Source of the DNA: Caryophanales bacterium
GTDB taxonomy: Bacteria > Bacillota_I > Bacilli_A > RFN20 > CAG-826
DNA length: 18,979 bases
Assembly: GCA_016280685.1 (NCBI GenBank)
Contig: JAEEHE010000082.1
Span: 1-18,979 of the forward strand
Direction of reading: 5' to 3'
Made by a program: the position numbers and the translations under genes. The notes beneath the pieces were generated by a model. The model was given only the letters and a program-made list of their open reading frames with translations, was not told the origin of the DNA and made no database searches. Positions 6,991-13,117 of this stretch are shown piece by piece (position 1 is the first letter of the stretch; every line of letters starts with the position of its first letter).

Positions 6991-7614
6991 TTAAAATAAT
7001 TTAATTTGTTGTGTCAAAAATTTTTTAACGGGTTTATAAGTCATTCGATGCAAGCCTTTTTTCGGACCATATTTCTCTAAGGCTTCCATATGGATTTTAG
7101 TTCCATATCCTTTGTGCTTAGCAATTTCATATTCCGGATATTGCTTATCGAGTTCTAAACAATAATGGTCACGCGATACTTTAGCGATAATCGATGCCGC
7201 TGCGACACATTGAGATAAGGCATCTCCGTGGATTAAGGCGATTTTTGGACAATCGTATTTATCTAACTTCACCGCGTCGGTAATTATCATGTCGAAGTCG
7301 TGTTTCATGTTCTCGATGGCTCTTTCCATCGCTAATCTAGAGGCATTAAGGATATTGATTTGATCAATTTCTTCCGCGGTGCATCTACCAACACCATAAG
7401 CTATTGCTTTTTCCTTAATAATAAGAAAGGCTTCTTCTCTTTGCTTTTCACTTAATTGTTTAGAATCGTTAATCAATTCACAAGAAAAGTCTTGAGGTAA
7501 AATTACTGCACCCGCAAAGACGTCGCCTAAAAGGCAGCCTCTGCCAGCTTCATCACATCCCACAATTAATTTAATATCTTTGTTATAGAATTGCTGCTCA
7601 TAGTCTAGAGCCAT
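6991..7614 (-). CDS. rnhB: Ribonuclease HII
   Basis: A 207-residue metal-dependent nuclease that removes RNA from RNA-DNA hybrids and single ribonucleotides from DNA. The DEDD catalytic set is visible: Asp21-Glu22 in GCDEAGRG, Asp113 in IITDAVKL and Asp131 in HGDALSQC, followed by VAAASIIAKVSRD and the KGYGTKIHMEAL motif. The first motif reads GRGCLLGDV where the usual text is GRGPLAGPV, so both prolines are replaced; the glycines that recognise the RNA strand are kept. The ATG lies 10 bases inside the 3' end of rbgA with AAGGA upstream, so the two genes are coupled, as in Bacillus (ylqF-rnhB). Confidence 0.95.
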   Translation of the reverse strand: MALDYEQQFYNKDIKLIVGCDEAGRGCLLGDVFAGAVILPQDFSCELINDSKQLSEKQREEAFLIIKEKAIAYGVGRCTAEEIDQINILNASRLAMERAIENMKHDFDMIITDAVKLDKYDCPKIALIHGDALSQCVAAASIIAKVSRDHYCLELDKQYPEYEIAKHKGYGTKIHMEALEKYGPKKGLHRMTYKPVKKFLTQQIKLF

Positions 7615-8450
7615 TCTAAAGTCATCCTTCCTAGTAGCCCATCTTTAAATTCTTTTAAAAGAAGAGCCTCGGCTTTTAATAAATCATATTGTCCATTAGA
7701 AATTAATAGACCACGTTTTGTAGCAATCATTCCTAAAGTTTCTGTATAATCTTTTATCTCTTCGATACCAAATCTATCTTTTAAAGCATTTGGATATCTT
7801 TCTTTCATATATTTTAAAAGATGAATAACTAAATCGGTATTAGGTAAAATTTCCTCACGAATTGAACCAATTAAAGCGAGATTTGCCGCTTTTTGTTTGT
7901 TTTCATAGTTCATTGGTAAAATACCAGGAGTATCTAATAAAAGGAAATCTTTGTTGACCTTAATCCATTGTTCACCACGTGTATAACCAGGTCTATTTTG
8001 TACACCCGCTGCTTTACGTTTCGCTAATAAATTGATTAAAGAAGATTTACCGACATTAGGGATACCGATAATCATAGTTCTAATCGGTTGTGGTTTCATA
8101 CCACGAGCGATATCTTTATCCCATTTGGCTTTGCCTAATTTAATAACTGCTTTAGATATAATATCGAAAGTGTTCTTATTTAAAAGATTCACCACTACCA
8201 CTTCACTATTAGCGTTTTTAAAATGTTCTGCCCATTTATCAGTTTGTACTGGGTCGGCTAAGTCGGATTTAGAAATTAAATAAAGTTTCTTTTTGTTCTT
8301 AGAAACTTCTTCTAATTGTTCGTTAATCGATGATAAAGGAGCACGAGCATCAAAAAGTTCAATGACGACATCCATCATTTTTATTTTCTCTTCAACTTCG
8401 CGAAGAGCTTTGCTCATATGTCCCGGAAACCAATGTATATTATTCGCCAT
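7605..8450 (-). CDS. rbgA: Ribosome biogenesis GTPase RbgA (YlqF)
   Basis: A 281-residue GTPase with the circularly permuted motif order typical of YlqF, which matures the 50S subunit at a late step around L16. It opens with IHWFPGHMSKA; G4 comes first as SKSD (60-63), then G1 GIPNVGKSS (129-137), G2 within PGYTRGEQW (about Thr157) and G3 DTPG (173-176), with a C-terminal ANTAR-like helical domain. The G4 box has Ser in place of the standard Asn of NKxD, which normally reads the guanine base. No Shine-Dalgarno sequence is visible; the ATG is two bases after the lepB stop, so translation probably depends on coupling. It overlaps rnhB by 10 bases. Confidence 0.95.
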   Translation of the reverse strand: MANNIHWFPGHMSKALREVEEKIKMMDVVIELFDARAPLSSINEQLEEVSKNKKKLYLISKSDLADPVQTDKWAEHFKNANSEVVVVNLLNKNTFDIISKAVIKLGKAKWDKDIARGMKPQPIRTMIIGIPNVGKSSLINLLAKRKAAGVQNRPGYTRGEQWIKVNKDFLLLDTPGILPMNYENKQKAANLALIGSIREEILPNTDLVIHLLKYMKERYPNALKDRFGIEEIKDYTETLGMIATKRGLLISNGQYDLLKAEALLLKEFKDGLLGRMTLEWL

Positions 8451-8452
8451 AA

Positions 8453-9265
8453 TTAATAATAAGTGGGAAAATGATATTTCTTATTTGTACAGCGATAAGA
8501 AACTTTTGTACCATCATCAGTGGAATCAATTTTCACATCACTGACAATTTTGCAAGTTCCTTCAATCGCGATTAAAACACCGACGATATTGTAATAATAA
8601 ATAGGTGCTTTTTTATTAAAACAATCGGATGATGCACTATAGTTATCACCCATAACCCAGTATTCATTTTCACCTAGTTCATAAACATAATCATCGTATT
8701 GGGCAATCTTATAAGGATTGATTCTTCTCTTGAATTTCAATTCTTGTTTGACAAATTCGTCTTGATTAGGTCCTTTGACATAAAATTGGATAGCTTGACG
8801 GCAATGATATTGCACTTCTTCACTATTTAAAGCGTCGGAAACTGTTACGGTCTTTTCTAAAGCAATAGCAGCTTCTTCTTTATCAACGACAAATTTAATG
8901 GTTTCAAAAGGCATACCATAAACACGTTTAATCTTATAAGATGCTTCGTTTTGATCGATGACATTATCTTTTCCTTTTTCTACATCATAGCCACCAACAT
9001 AGTCATGAGAATCGGTAAATGGATAATATGTGGTAATGATTTGGAATCTTTTAATCTTTTTAATTGCGGAATCATGATCGTCGATTAATCCGAAATCGAC
9101 AACATCGCTGACATTGCCATTTAATGTCGGCATCATAGATGAGCCAGAAACAAATATAGAGCGGTAATAATATGATCTAAAGACCATCACAAAACTAATA
9201 CACACCGCAATGATGAGTAATAAATAGATGATTGGCCAAGCGATAATTTTTAATCTCTTTTTCAT
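8453..9265 (-). CDS. lepB: Type I signal peptidase
   Basis: A 270-residue membrane serine protease that cleaves signal peptides from exported proteins. After a short basic start (MKKRLK) there is one membrane helix at about 7-29, with the active site on the outer face. The catalytic serine is Ser43 in VSGSSMMPTL and the general base is Lys113 in YKIKRVYGMPFE; the domain E motif reads YWVMGDNYSASSDCF. It is longer than the 180-190 residues of many Bacillota SipS enzymes, with extra sequence between the Ser and Lys motifs and before domain E. The open frame extends upstream to a TTG at 9343, but the ATG at 9265 has AGGG five bases upstream and lies downstream of a clear promoter, so I chose it. 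The rplS-lepB-rbgA-rnhB order is common in Bacillota. Confidence 0.93.
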   Translation of the reverse strand: MKKRLKIIAWPIIYLLLIIAVCISFVMVFRSYYYRSIFVSGSSMMPTLNGNVSDVVDFGLIDDHDSAIKKIKRFQIITTYYPFTDSHDYVGGYDVEKGKDNVIDQNEASYKIKRVYGMPFETIKFVVDKEEAAIALEKTVTVSDALNSEEVQYHCRQAIQFYVKGPNQDEFVKQELKFKRRINPYKIAQYDDYVYELGENEYWVMGDNYSASSDCFNKKAPIYYYNIVGVLIAIEGTCKIVSDVKIDSTDDGTKVSYRCTNKKYHFPTYY

Positions 9266-9287
9266 ATTTGCCCTATTGAATAATCTC

Positions 9288-9316
9288 ATTATATGAGTAT
9301 TGACGAATAGATGCAA
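9288..9316 (-). promoter_or_regulatory. Promoter of lepB (TTGCAT, 17-base spacer, TATAAT)
   Basis: On the minus strand TTGCAT (9316-9311) and a perfect TATAAT (9293-9288) are 17 bases apart, just after the rplS terminator. The -10 sits at the centre of a CTCAT-TAT-ATGAG dyad (9285-9297). The predicted start is about 15 bases before the lepB ATG at 9265, with room for its binding site. Confidence 0.7.
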
Positions 9317-9329
9317 ATGCGTAGCGCAC

Positions 9330-9355
9330 AAAAAAAGGACCAAATCGGTCCTTTT
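9330..9355 (-). terminator. Intrinsic terminator after rplS
   Basis: The minus strand folds AAAAGGACC (9355-9347) with GGTCCTTTT (9341-9333) around a five-base loop, followed by a U tract of seven. It lies about 11 bases after the rplS stop and separates it from the lepB promoter. Confidence 0.88.
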
Positions 9356-9365
9356 ATCCTTTTGA

Positions 9366-9713
9366 TTAAAGAATTTCTTTAATACGAGCGGATTTACCTG
9401 ATAATTTACGGATGTAAGTGATTTTGTTTCTTCTCACTTTACCACGACGGACAACTTGAATGCCGGCGATAATCGGAGAATGTAATGGGAAAGTTCTTTC
9501 CACACCGATACCACTTGAAATCTTACGGACGGTAAATGTTTCGCTAACACCGCCACCACGACGACAGATAACAACACCTTGGAAGTTTTGAATACGAGAT
9601 TTATTGCCTTCAATAATTCTCACAGAAACTCTAACTTCATCACCTGAGGAGAAGTTTGGTAAGTCTGTACGTAATTGGCTAGCAGTAACTTCATTAACTA
9701 AATTATTATTCAT
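9366..9713 (-). CDS. rplS: 50S ribosomal protein L19
   Basis: A 115-residue protein at the 30S-50S interface, exactly the usual length. Diagnostic parts are [20 protein letters not shown] near the N-terminus, the [13 protein letters not shown] loop, [20 protein letters not shown] and the C-terminal [11 protein letters not shown]. The frame is open to an ATG at 9734, but the inner ATG at 9713 matches the family start; its AAGGAGG box is about 11 bases upstream, slightly far but strong. The gene has its own promoter, a structured leader of about 87 bases and its own terminator, so L19 appears to be a single-gene transcript. Confidence 0.97.
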   Translation of the reverse strand: MNNNLVNEVTASQLRTDLPNFSSGDEVRVSVRIIEGNKSRIQNFQGVVICRRGGGVSETFTVRKISSGIGVERTFPLHSPIIAGIQVVRRGKVRRNKITYIRKLSGKSARIKEIL

Positions 9714-9800
9714 AATAAAGTCAGCCTCCTTCATATAACGTTTCTCTTGGTGTTCATTCTCATTTGACAGCGGAGCACCCGTATCATGTTAAAAACATGC
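9714..9800 (-). promoter_or_regulatory. rplS leader, probable L19 autoregulatory leader
   Basis: The 87 bases between the predicted start and the rplS ATG begin with a CATGTT-TTT-AACATG hairpin (9799-9785). A second stem pairs GGTGCTC (9779-9773) with GAACACC (9755-9749), leaving one mismatch, and precedes the AAGGAGG site. Low-GC Gram-positives carry a known L19 leader (Rfam L19_leader) in this position. The placement fits, but I cannot confirm the family without a covariance search. Confidence 0.5.
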
Positions 9801-9806
9801 TTTAAT

Positions 9807-9835
9807 ATATTATCAATGCCCCTATTCTTTTTCAA
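9807..9835 (-). promoter_or_regulatory. Promoter of rplS (TTGAAA, 17-base spacer, extended -10 TGA-TAATAT)
   Basis: On the minus strand TTGAAA (9835-9830) and TAATAT (9812-9807) are 17 bases apart, with a TG one base before the -10. The predicted start is near 9800. It is divergent from the promoter of the plus-strand gene at 9887. Confidence 0.75.
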
Positions 9836-9870
9836 TCACTTTTATAAATTAATTGTATTTTTTGGTTTCG

Positions 9871-9879
9871 TGCTATAAT
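9871..9879 (+). promoter_or_regulatory. Extended -10 promoter (TGCTATAAT) for the gene at 9887
   Basis: A perfect TATAAT (9874-9879) preceded by TGC forms an extended -10 element, which needs little -35 contact. The best -35 candidate, TTGTAT at 9853-9858, is only 15 bases away. A start seven bases downstream falls at 9886-9887, on the A of the ATG itself, so the transcript would be leaderless. Confidence 0.6.
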
Positions 9880-9886
9880 TCTATCA

Positions 9887-11107
9887 ATGATTGAATTAAC
9901 CGATGGAATCATCTTATCAAAGTCCGCTCCTAAGGAAGGAATATCCTTTTCTTTAGATAAAGGGCAGATCAATCAAATACCTTTAGAAGAGAAATATAAG
10001 TTTAATTTTTTGAAACTTAAAGACCAATCTTTGGATAAGGGTGTTTTTAAAATTGATGATATAACAATTTATCCTAATGAAGAGAATCAAAAATCTATCT
10101 TTTTCCTACAAGTAAATTCACTTATCAAAGTCGGATTATGTTTCGTTGTGGACAAAGACAAAAAGAAAGAAAAAGTCAAAGAAGTTCAAAACGAATTAAT
10201 TACTTTAAGAGATCTTCCAACTGAGACAGAAGAAGAAAATAACGCCAAAATCGCGGCAATTTTCAATAAAATACGCTCAATTTCGCCTTCTTATATTATA
10301 TTGGACTTGAACGAACAAGGTAACAAAGATAACGATTATTTGTTACAAGAATTAGAGAAAATAGCTTCTGATGTTCTCGTTATCACACTAGAGAAAAAGG
10401 TTGAAGAAATCGTCGAAGTAGATAAACCTACAATTGATACAGATATTAATGTTGAACAACAAGACGATTTTGATGAAGTGGTTATGGGCGAAGAGGTCAC
10501 TAGTTTAGAGATTGGCACCACTACAGTTGAATCAGTGGAAAAGGCAAAGAAAAAACCTAAACGTGAGAAAAAACAATATATTGAACAATCACATAATTCC
10601 GAAGAAGACTTTATTCAATTCAGTGTAGATAAAAAGAATTTTGTTTCTAACTTATTCTGTACATTCAAAGATAACATCATGGTCTTCCTCTCGTTCTTAA
10701 TCCCCACTACTGGTGTTATTGCTTTCTTAATACTCTCACCACTTTATTATCAAACTAATAAAGCATTATTAATTCCCTTTATCATCACAATAGTGATATG
10801 CTTTGTTCTTTATATCATCATGTCTTATAAATGCACTAGCTTTTATTTAAATAAAAAAGATTCTTATAGAACAAAGAAAATTATATTCTTCAATATTATA
10901 AATATTGTTATTACATTATTAGGTATTGCTTTAGGCATAGGAATATTCTTATTATTCAAAAACTTTGATAAAGAATTAAAGGTTTTAGAAACAGATAAAT
11001 TAGGAATTGTTTTAGTGGTCGTATTTTCCTTAATTCTACTTACTGCCAACTTCTACGTTTCCTATTTATTTAATATAATTAAAAGATTATTTAGAAGAAA
11101 AAAATAG
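9887..11107 (+). CDS. Unrecognised membrane protein: degenerate ABC-ATPase-like domain plus four membrane helices
   Basis: A 406-residue protein I do not recognise. Residues 1-170 read like an ABC ATPase that has decayed: the start MIELTDGIILSK, then GISFSLDKGQI (compare SFSLEKGEI), a stretch ending KGVFKIDD (compare SGEILIDG), and near 131 SPSYIILDLNEQG (compare PSIILADEPTG), then SDVLVITLEKK where ABC proteins have VIIVTHD. The Walker A glycine-lysine loop, the LSGGQ signature, the catalytic glutamate and the switch histidine are all missing. Residues 171-250 are a charged linker, acidic then basic. Four hydrophobic spans follow at about 263-286, 293-314, 331-357 and 372-394, with a basic end RLFRRKK. 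No ribosome binding site precedes the ATG; the promoter suggests a leaderless mRNA. A strong promoter for rpsP follows, so this gene is probably its own unit. The ABC relationship is inference from pattern alone. Confidence 0.85.
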   Translation: MIELTDGIILSKSAPKEGISFSLDKGQINQIPLEEKYKFNFLKLKDQSLDKGVFKIDDITIYPNEENQKSIFFLQVNSLIKVGLCFVVDKDKKKEKVKEVQNELITLRDLPTETEEENNAKIAAIFNKIRSISPSYIILDLNEQGNKDNDYLLQELEKIASDVLVITLEKKVEEIVEVDKPTIDTDINVEQQDDFDEVVMGEEVTSLEIGTTTVESVEKAKKKPKREKKQYIEQSHNSEEDFIQFSVDKKNFVSNLFCTFKDNIMVFLSFLIPTTGVIAFLILSPLYYQTNKALLIPFIITIVICFVLYIIMSYKCTSFYLNKKDSYRTKKIIFFNIINIVITLLGIALGIGIFLLFKNFDKELKVLETDKLGIVLVVVFSLILLTANFYVSYLFNIIKRLFRRKK

Positions 11108-11124
11108 ATGTAAAGCAAAAATGC

Positions 11125-11153
11125 TTGACACTTAATAAATAAATCACTAATAT
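11125..11153 (+). promoter_or_regulatory. Promoter of rpsP-khpA (TTGACA, 17-base spacer, TAATAT)
   Basis: A perfect -35 TTGACA (11125-11130) and TAATAT (11148-11153) are separated by 17 bases. The predicted start is near 11160, giving a 20-base leader with an AAGGAG site at 11168-11173. This strong promoter drives the plus-strand ribosomal block. Confidence 0.88.
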
Positions 11154-11179
11154 TATCTCGGTTAAAAAAGGAGATTATT

Positions 11180-11524
11180 ATGTCTGTAAAAATTAGATTA
11201 ACAAGAATTGGACGTCATAAAGACCCATTCTTCCGTATCGTTGCCGCTGATAGTCGTTTCGCCCGTGATGGCCGTTATATCGAACAAATCGGTTACTTCG
11301 ATCCAGAAAAAGGTATTGAAAATGCTGTCATCAACGAAGAATTAGCAAGCAAATGGTTAAACCTTGGTGCTACACCATCCGATACCGTTAAAGCTATCTT
11401 CAGCCGCAAAGGTATCTTAGCGAAACACGCTGAAAGCAAAGTCAAAGCCAAACCAGCTGCCGAAAAGAAACCTGCAGAGAAAAAAGCACCTGCCAAAAAA
11501 GCAGCCGCTAAGAAAGCTGAATAG
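11180..11524 (+). CDS. rpsP: 30S ribosomal protein S16
   Basis: A 114-residue S16. The core (1-85) starts SVKIRLTRIGRHKDPFFRIV, continues AADSRFARDGRYIEQIGYFDP and includes the WLNLGATPSDTVKAIFSRKGI region. The last 28 residues are a Lys/Ala/Pro-rich tail (KKPAEKKAPAKKAAAKKAE) that exceeds the roughly 90-residue form in Bacillus and is probably disordered and RNA-binding. S16 stabilises the 5' domain of 16S rRNA. Codon use is visibly more GC-rich than in the flanking genes, as expected for a highly expressed protein. khpA follows after two bases. Confidence 0.97.
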   Translation: MSVKIRLTRIGRHKDPFFRIVAADSRFARDGRYIEQIGYFDPEKGIENAVINEELASKWLNLGATPSDTVKAIFSRKGILAKHAESKVKAKPAAEKKPAEKKAPAKKAAAKKAE

Positions 11525-11526
11525 TA

Positions 11527-11790
11527 ATGGATTACGAGAAGATTGTACGTGCTCTAATCGATCCAATAGTTGAGGAACTAAATTCTGTTTTAATTCGTGT
11601 CATTGAAGACGAAAACGGAAAAGACGTTAATGTTCTCGTTGCCGCAGAAATGAATGACATTGCTCGTTTAATTGGAAAGCATGGTATCATCGCCAACTCA
11701 TTAAGAGAAGTGCTTTCTATAGCAGGCAAAAGCGAAAATCGTCGAGTTTTCTTAAAATTTGAATCGTTTGACGAAAATAAAGAGGATTAA
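11527..11790 (+). CDS. khpA: KH-domain RNA-binding protein KhpA (YlqC)
   Basis: An 87-residue single KH-domain protein. The GxxG loop that grips RNA is IGKHG (GKHG at 50-53), within a block typical of the YlqC/KhpA family. In streptococci KhpA pairs with KhpB (Jag) and binds many small RNAs and mRNAs; the gene sits next to rpsP in most Bacillota. It lies two bases after rpsP without a strong ribosome binding site of its own, so it is probably coupled. A terminator hairpin straddles its stop codon. Confidence 0.93.
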   Translation: MDYEKIVRALIDPIVEELNSVLIRVIEDENGKDVNVLVAAEMNDIARLIGKHGIIANSLREVLSIAGKSENRRVFLKFESFDENKED

Positions 11791-11802
11791 TCCTCTTTTT
11801 TA
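11779..11802 (+). terminator. Intrinsic terminator across the khpA stop codon
   Basis: AAAGAGGA and TCCTCTTT form an 8-bp stem around a TTAA loop, with the T run continuing to 11800. The khpA TAA is in the loop. The rimM ATG is only about 11 bases further on, with no promoter between, so rimM-trmD must rely on read-through. Confidence 0.82.
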
Positions 11803-11812
11803 TTAAAAGAAT

Positions 11813-12322
11813 ATGGAATACTTATCATTAGGTAAAATAGTCGGACCATTTGGAATAGATGGAACAATAAGAGTTTTTTCTACGACAGATAACGCACAAA
11901 AACGTTACAAAAAAGGTGCGGGAGTCTTTCTATATGATGAAAAAACCGGCCAACATACAAAGTATGTTGTAATTTCCTATAAAATTAGTGGAAAATTTGA
12001 TTTAGTCAAGTTAGAAGGCATCAATACACCAGAAAAAGTAGATGAATTTAAAAATAATGAAATTCATGTTATGAAAGACACTGCCGATTTAGAAGTAGGT
12101 TATTACTTTTATTCGGACTTAGTAGGATGTAAAATTCTCGATCAAAATAATAATGAACTAGGTATTGTTTCTAAAGTTGAAGAATTCCCCGCTCAGATTA
12201 CCTTGAGAGTTAAAAGAAATAATCAAAAAGATTTCTTTGTTCCATTTATTAAACAATTTATTATTAGTGTCGATATAGATAATAAATCGATTATTATCAA
12301 TGTTATAGAGGGGTTGTTATGA
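11813..12322 (+). CDS. rimM: 16S rRNA processing protein RimM
   Basis: A 169-residue 30S maturation factor that binds S19 and helps fold the 16S head domain. The N-terminal RimM domain starts LSLGKIVGPFGIDGTIRVFS (compare GKIVNTHGIKGEVKV), and the C-terminal PRC-barrel (about 95-169) contains VGYYFYSDLVGCKILD and the FVPFIKQFI strand (compare IPFVEAFV). The length is normal. The ribosome binding site is weak (AAAAGAAT), and the gene lies just past a terminator hairpin. It ends in TGA, sharing four bases with the trmD start (ATGA), so the two are translated in tandem. Confidence 0.95.
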   Translation: MEYLSLGKIVGPFGIDGTIRVFSTTDNAQKRYKKGAGVFLYDEKTGQHTKYVVISYKISGKFDLVKLEGINTPEKVDEFKNNEIHVMKDTADLEVGYYFYSDLVGCKILDQNNNELGIVSKVEEFPAQITLRVKRNNQKDFFVPFIKQFIISVDIDNKSIIINVIEGLL

Positions 12323-13095
12323 ATATAACAATATTAACATTATTTCCGGAAATGTTTGATGGTTTTATGACAAATTCAATCATCAAAAGAGCGATTTCTA
12401 AAGACCTCGTTACAATTCGAATTGTTAATATTAGAGATTATACTTTAGATAAATACGGACGTGTTGATAGCGCACCTGTAGGAGGCGGCGCCGGTTTAAT
12501 AATGAAGTGCCAACCGATAATCGATGCTATTAACGATATAAAGAAGGTTAACAGTCACATTATTTTACTCTCTCCAAGAGGTAAAAAATATAATCAAAAA
12601 ATAGCTCATAATTTACTCGAAAAGCATGATGATTTGATACTTTTATGTGGTCATTATGAAGGAATTGATGAAAGAGTTAATAAGTATGTTGATGAGCAAA
12701 TTTCCATCGGCGATTATATTCTTACTGGTGGAGAAATTGGTGCAATGGCCATATCAGATTCCATTATTCGCCTTATTGACGGGGCTATAAGTGAAGACAG
12801 TATTGTCGAAGAATCTTTCGAAGATGATCTCTTAGAATACCCACAATATACAGAACCATTTGATTATAATGGCGATAAAATACCAGATATTCTCTATTCC
12901 GGAAATCATAAAGCAATTGATAAATGGAGAAAAAAACAATCGCTAAAAATAACCAAAAAATATCGTCCCGATTTATTGAAGAATAGAAAATATTCTAAAG
13001 AAGAGTTAAAACTTCTTAAAGAATTAGAAAACGAAGATGAGATTCCTAAATGGGAAACTGATGCAATCAAAAAAGGACACAAATTTATAAAATAA
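12319..13095 (+). CDS. trmD: tRNA (guanine-37-N1)-methyltransferase
   Basis: A 258-residue SPOUT-family enzyme that methylates G37 next to the anticodon using S-adenosylmethionine, preventing +1 frameshifts. The start ITILTLFPEMFDGF is diagnostic; knot motifs are LLSPRGKKYNQ (83-93), LLCGHYEGIDERV (108-120) and SIGDYILTGGE (129-139). The C-terminal domain keeps LLEYPQYTEP and LYSGNHKAIDKWR. In most relatives the first of these reads YTRP, so the Arg is replaced by Glu here, and an acidic EDD precedes it. The start overlaps rimM by four bases, with GAGGGG upstream. The order rpsP-khpA-rimM-trmD is the conserved one, but the block is on the opposite strand to its usual partners ffh and rplS. 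Confidence 0.97.
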   Translation: MNITILTLFPEMFDGFMTNSIIKRAISKDLVTIRIVNIRDYTLDKYGRVDSAPVGGGAGLIMKCQPIIDAINDIKKVNSHIILLSPRGKKYNQKIAHNLLEKHDDLILLCGHYEGIDERVNKYVDEQISIGDYILTGGEIGAMAISDSIIRLIDGAISEDSIVEESFEDDLLEYPQYTEPFDYNGDKIPDILYSGNHKAIDKWRKKQSLKITKKYRPDLLKNRKYSKEELKLLKELENEDEIPKWETDAIKKGHKFIK

Positions 13096-13117
13096 AAGGA
13101 GCTTAGCTCCTTTTTTT
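13094..13117. terminator. Bidirectional terminator between convergent trmD and ffh
   Basis: AAAAGGAGC and GCTCCTTTT form a 9-bp stem around TTA. On the plus strand it is followed by TTT after the stem and serves trmD; on the minus strand it is followed by TTTTATTTTATA and serves ffh. It occupies almost the whole 20-base gap between the two stop codons. Confidence 0.88.

Noticed and set aside
6989..7017. TTGACA at 7017-7012 (minus) as a dprA promoter
   Set aside because: The hexamer at 17 bases is TTAAGA, matching only 2/6 of the -10 consensus, and the TTGACA is coding sequence of rnhB.
9266..9343. Longer lepB frame from a TTG at 9343, or from an ATG at 9289
   Set aside because: The upstream part covers the rplS terminator and the lepB promoter; the ATG at 9289 is inside the -10 region. 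The ATG at 9265 has a binding site and a typical N-terminus.
10336..10521. Short minus-strand frame within the unknown membrane gene
   Set aside because: Shadow of the plus-strand gene; Ser/Thr-rich composition results from reading the acidic linker in antisense.
12320..12322. UGA read as tryptophan (Mycoplasma code)
   Set aside because: rimM, plsX and ylxM all end at TGA in the expected place, and all tryptophans in conserved motifs are TGG.
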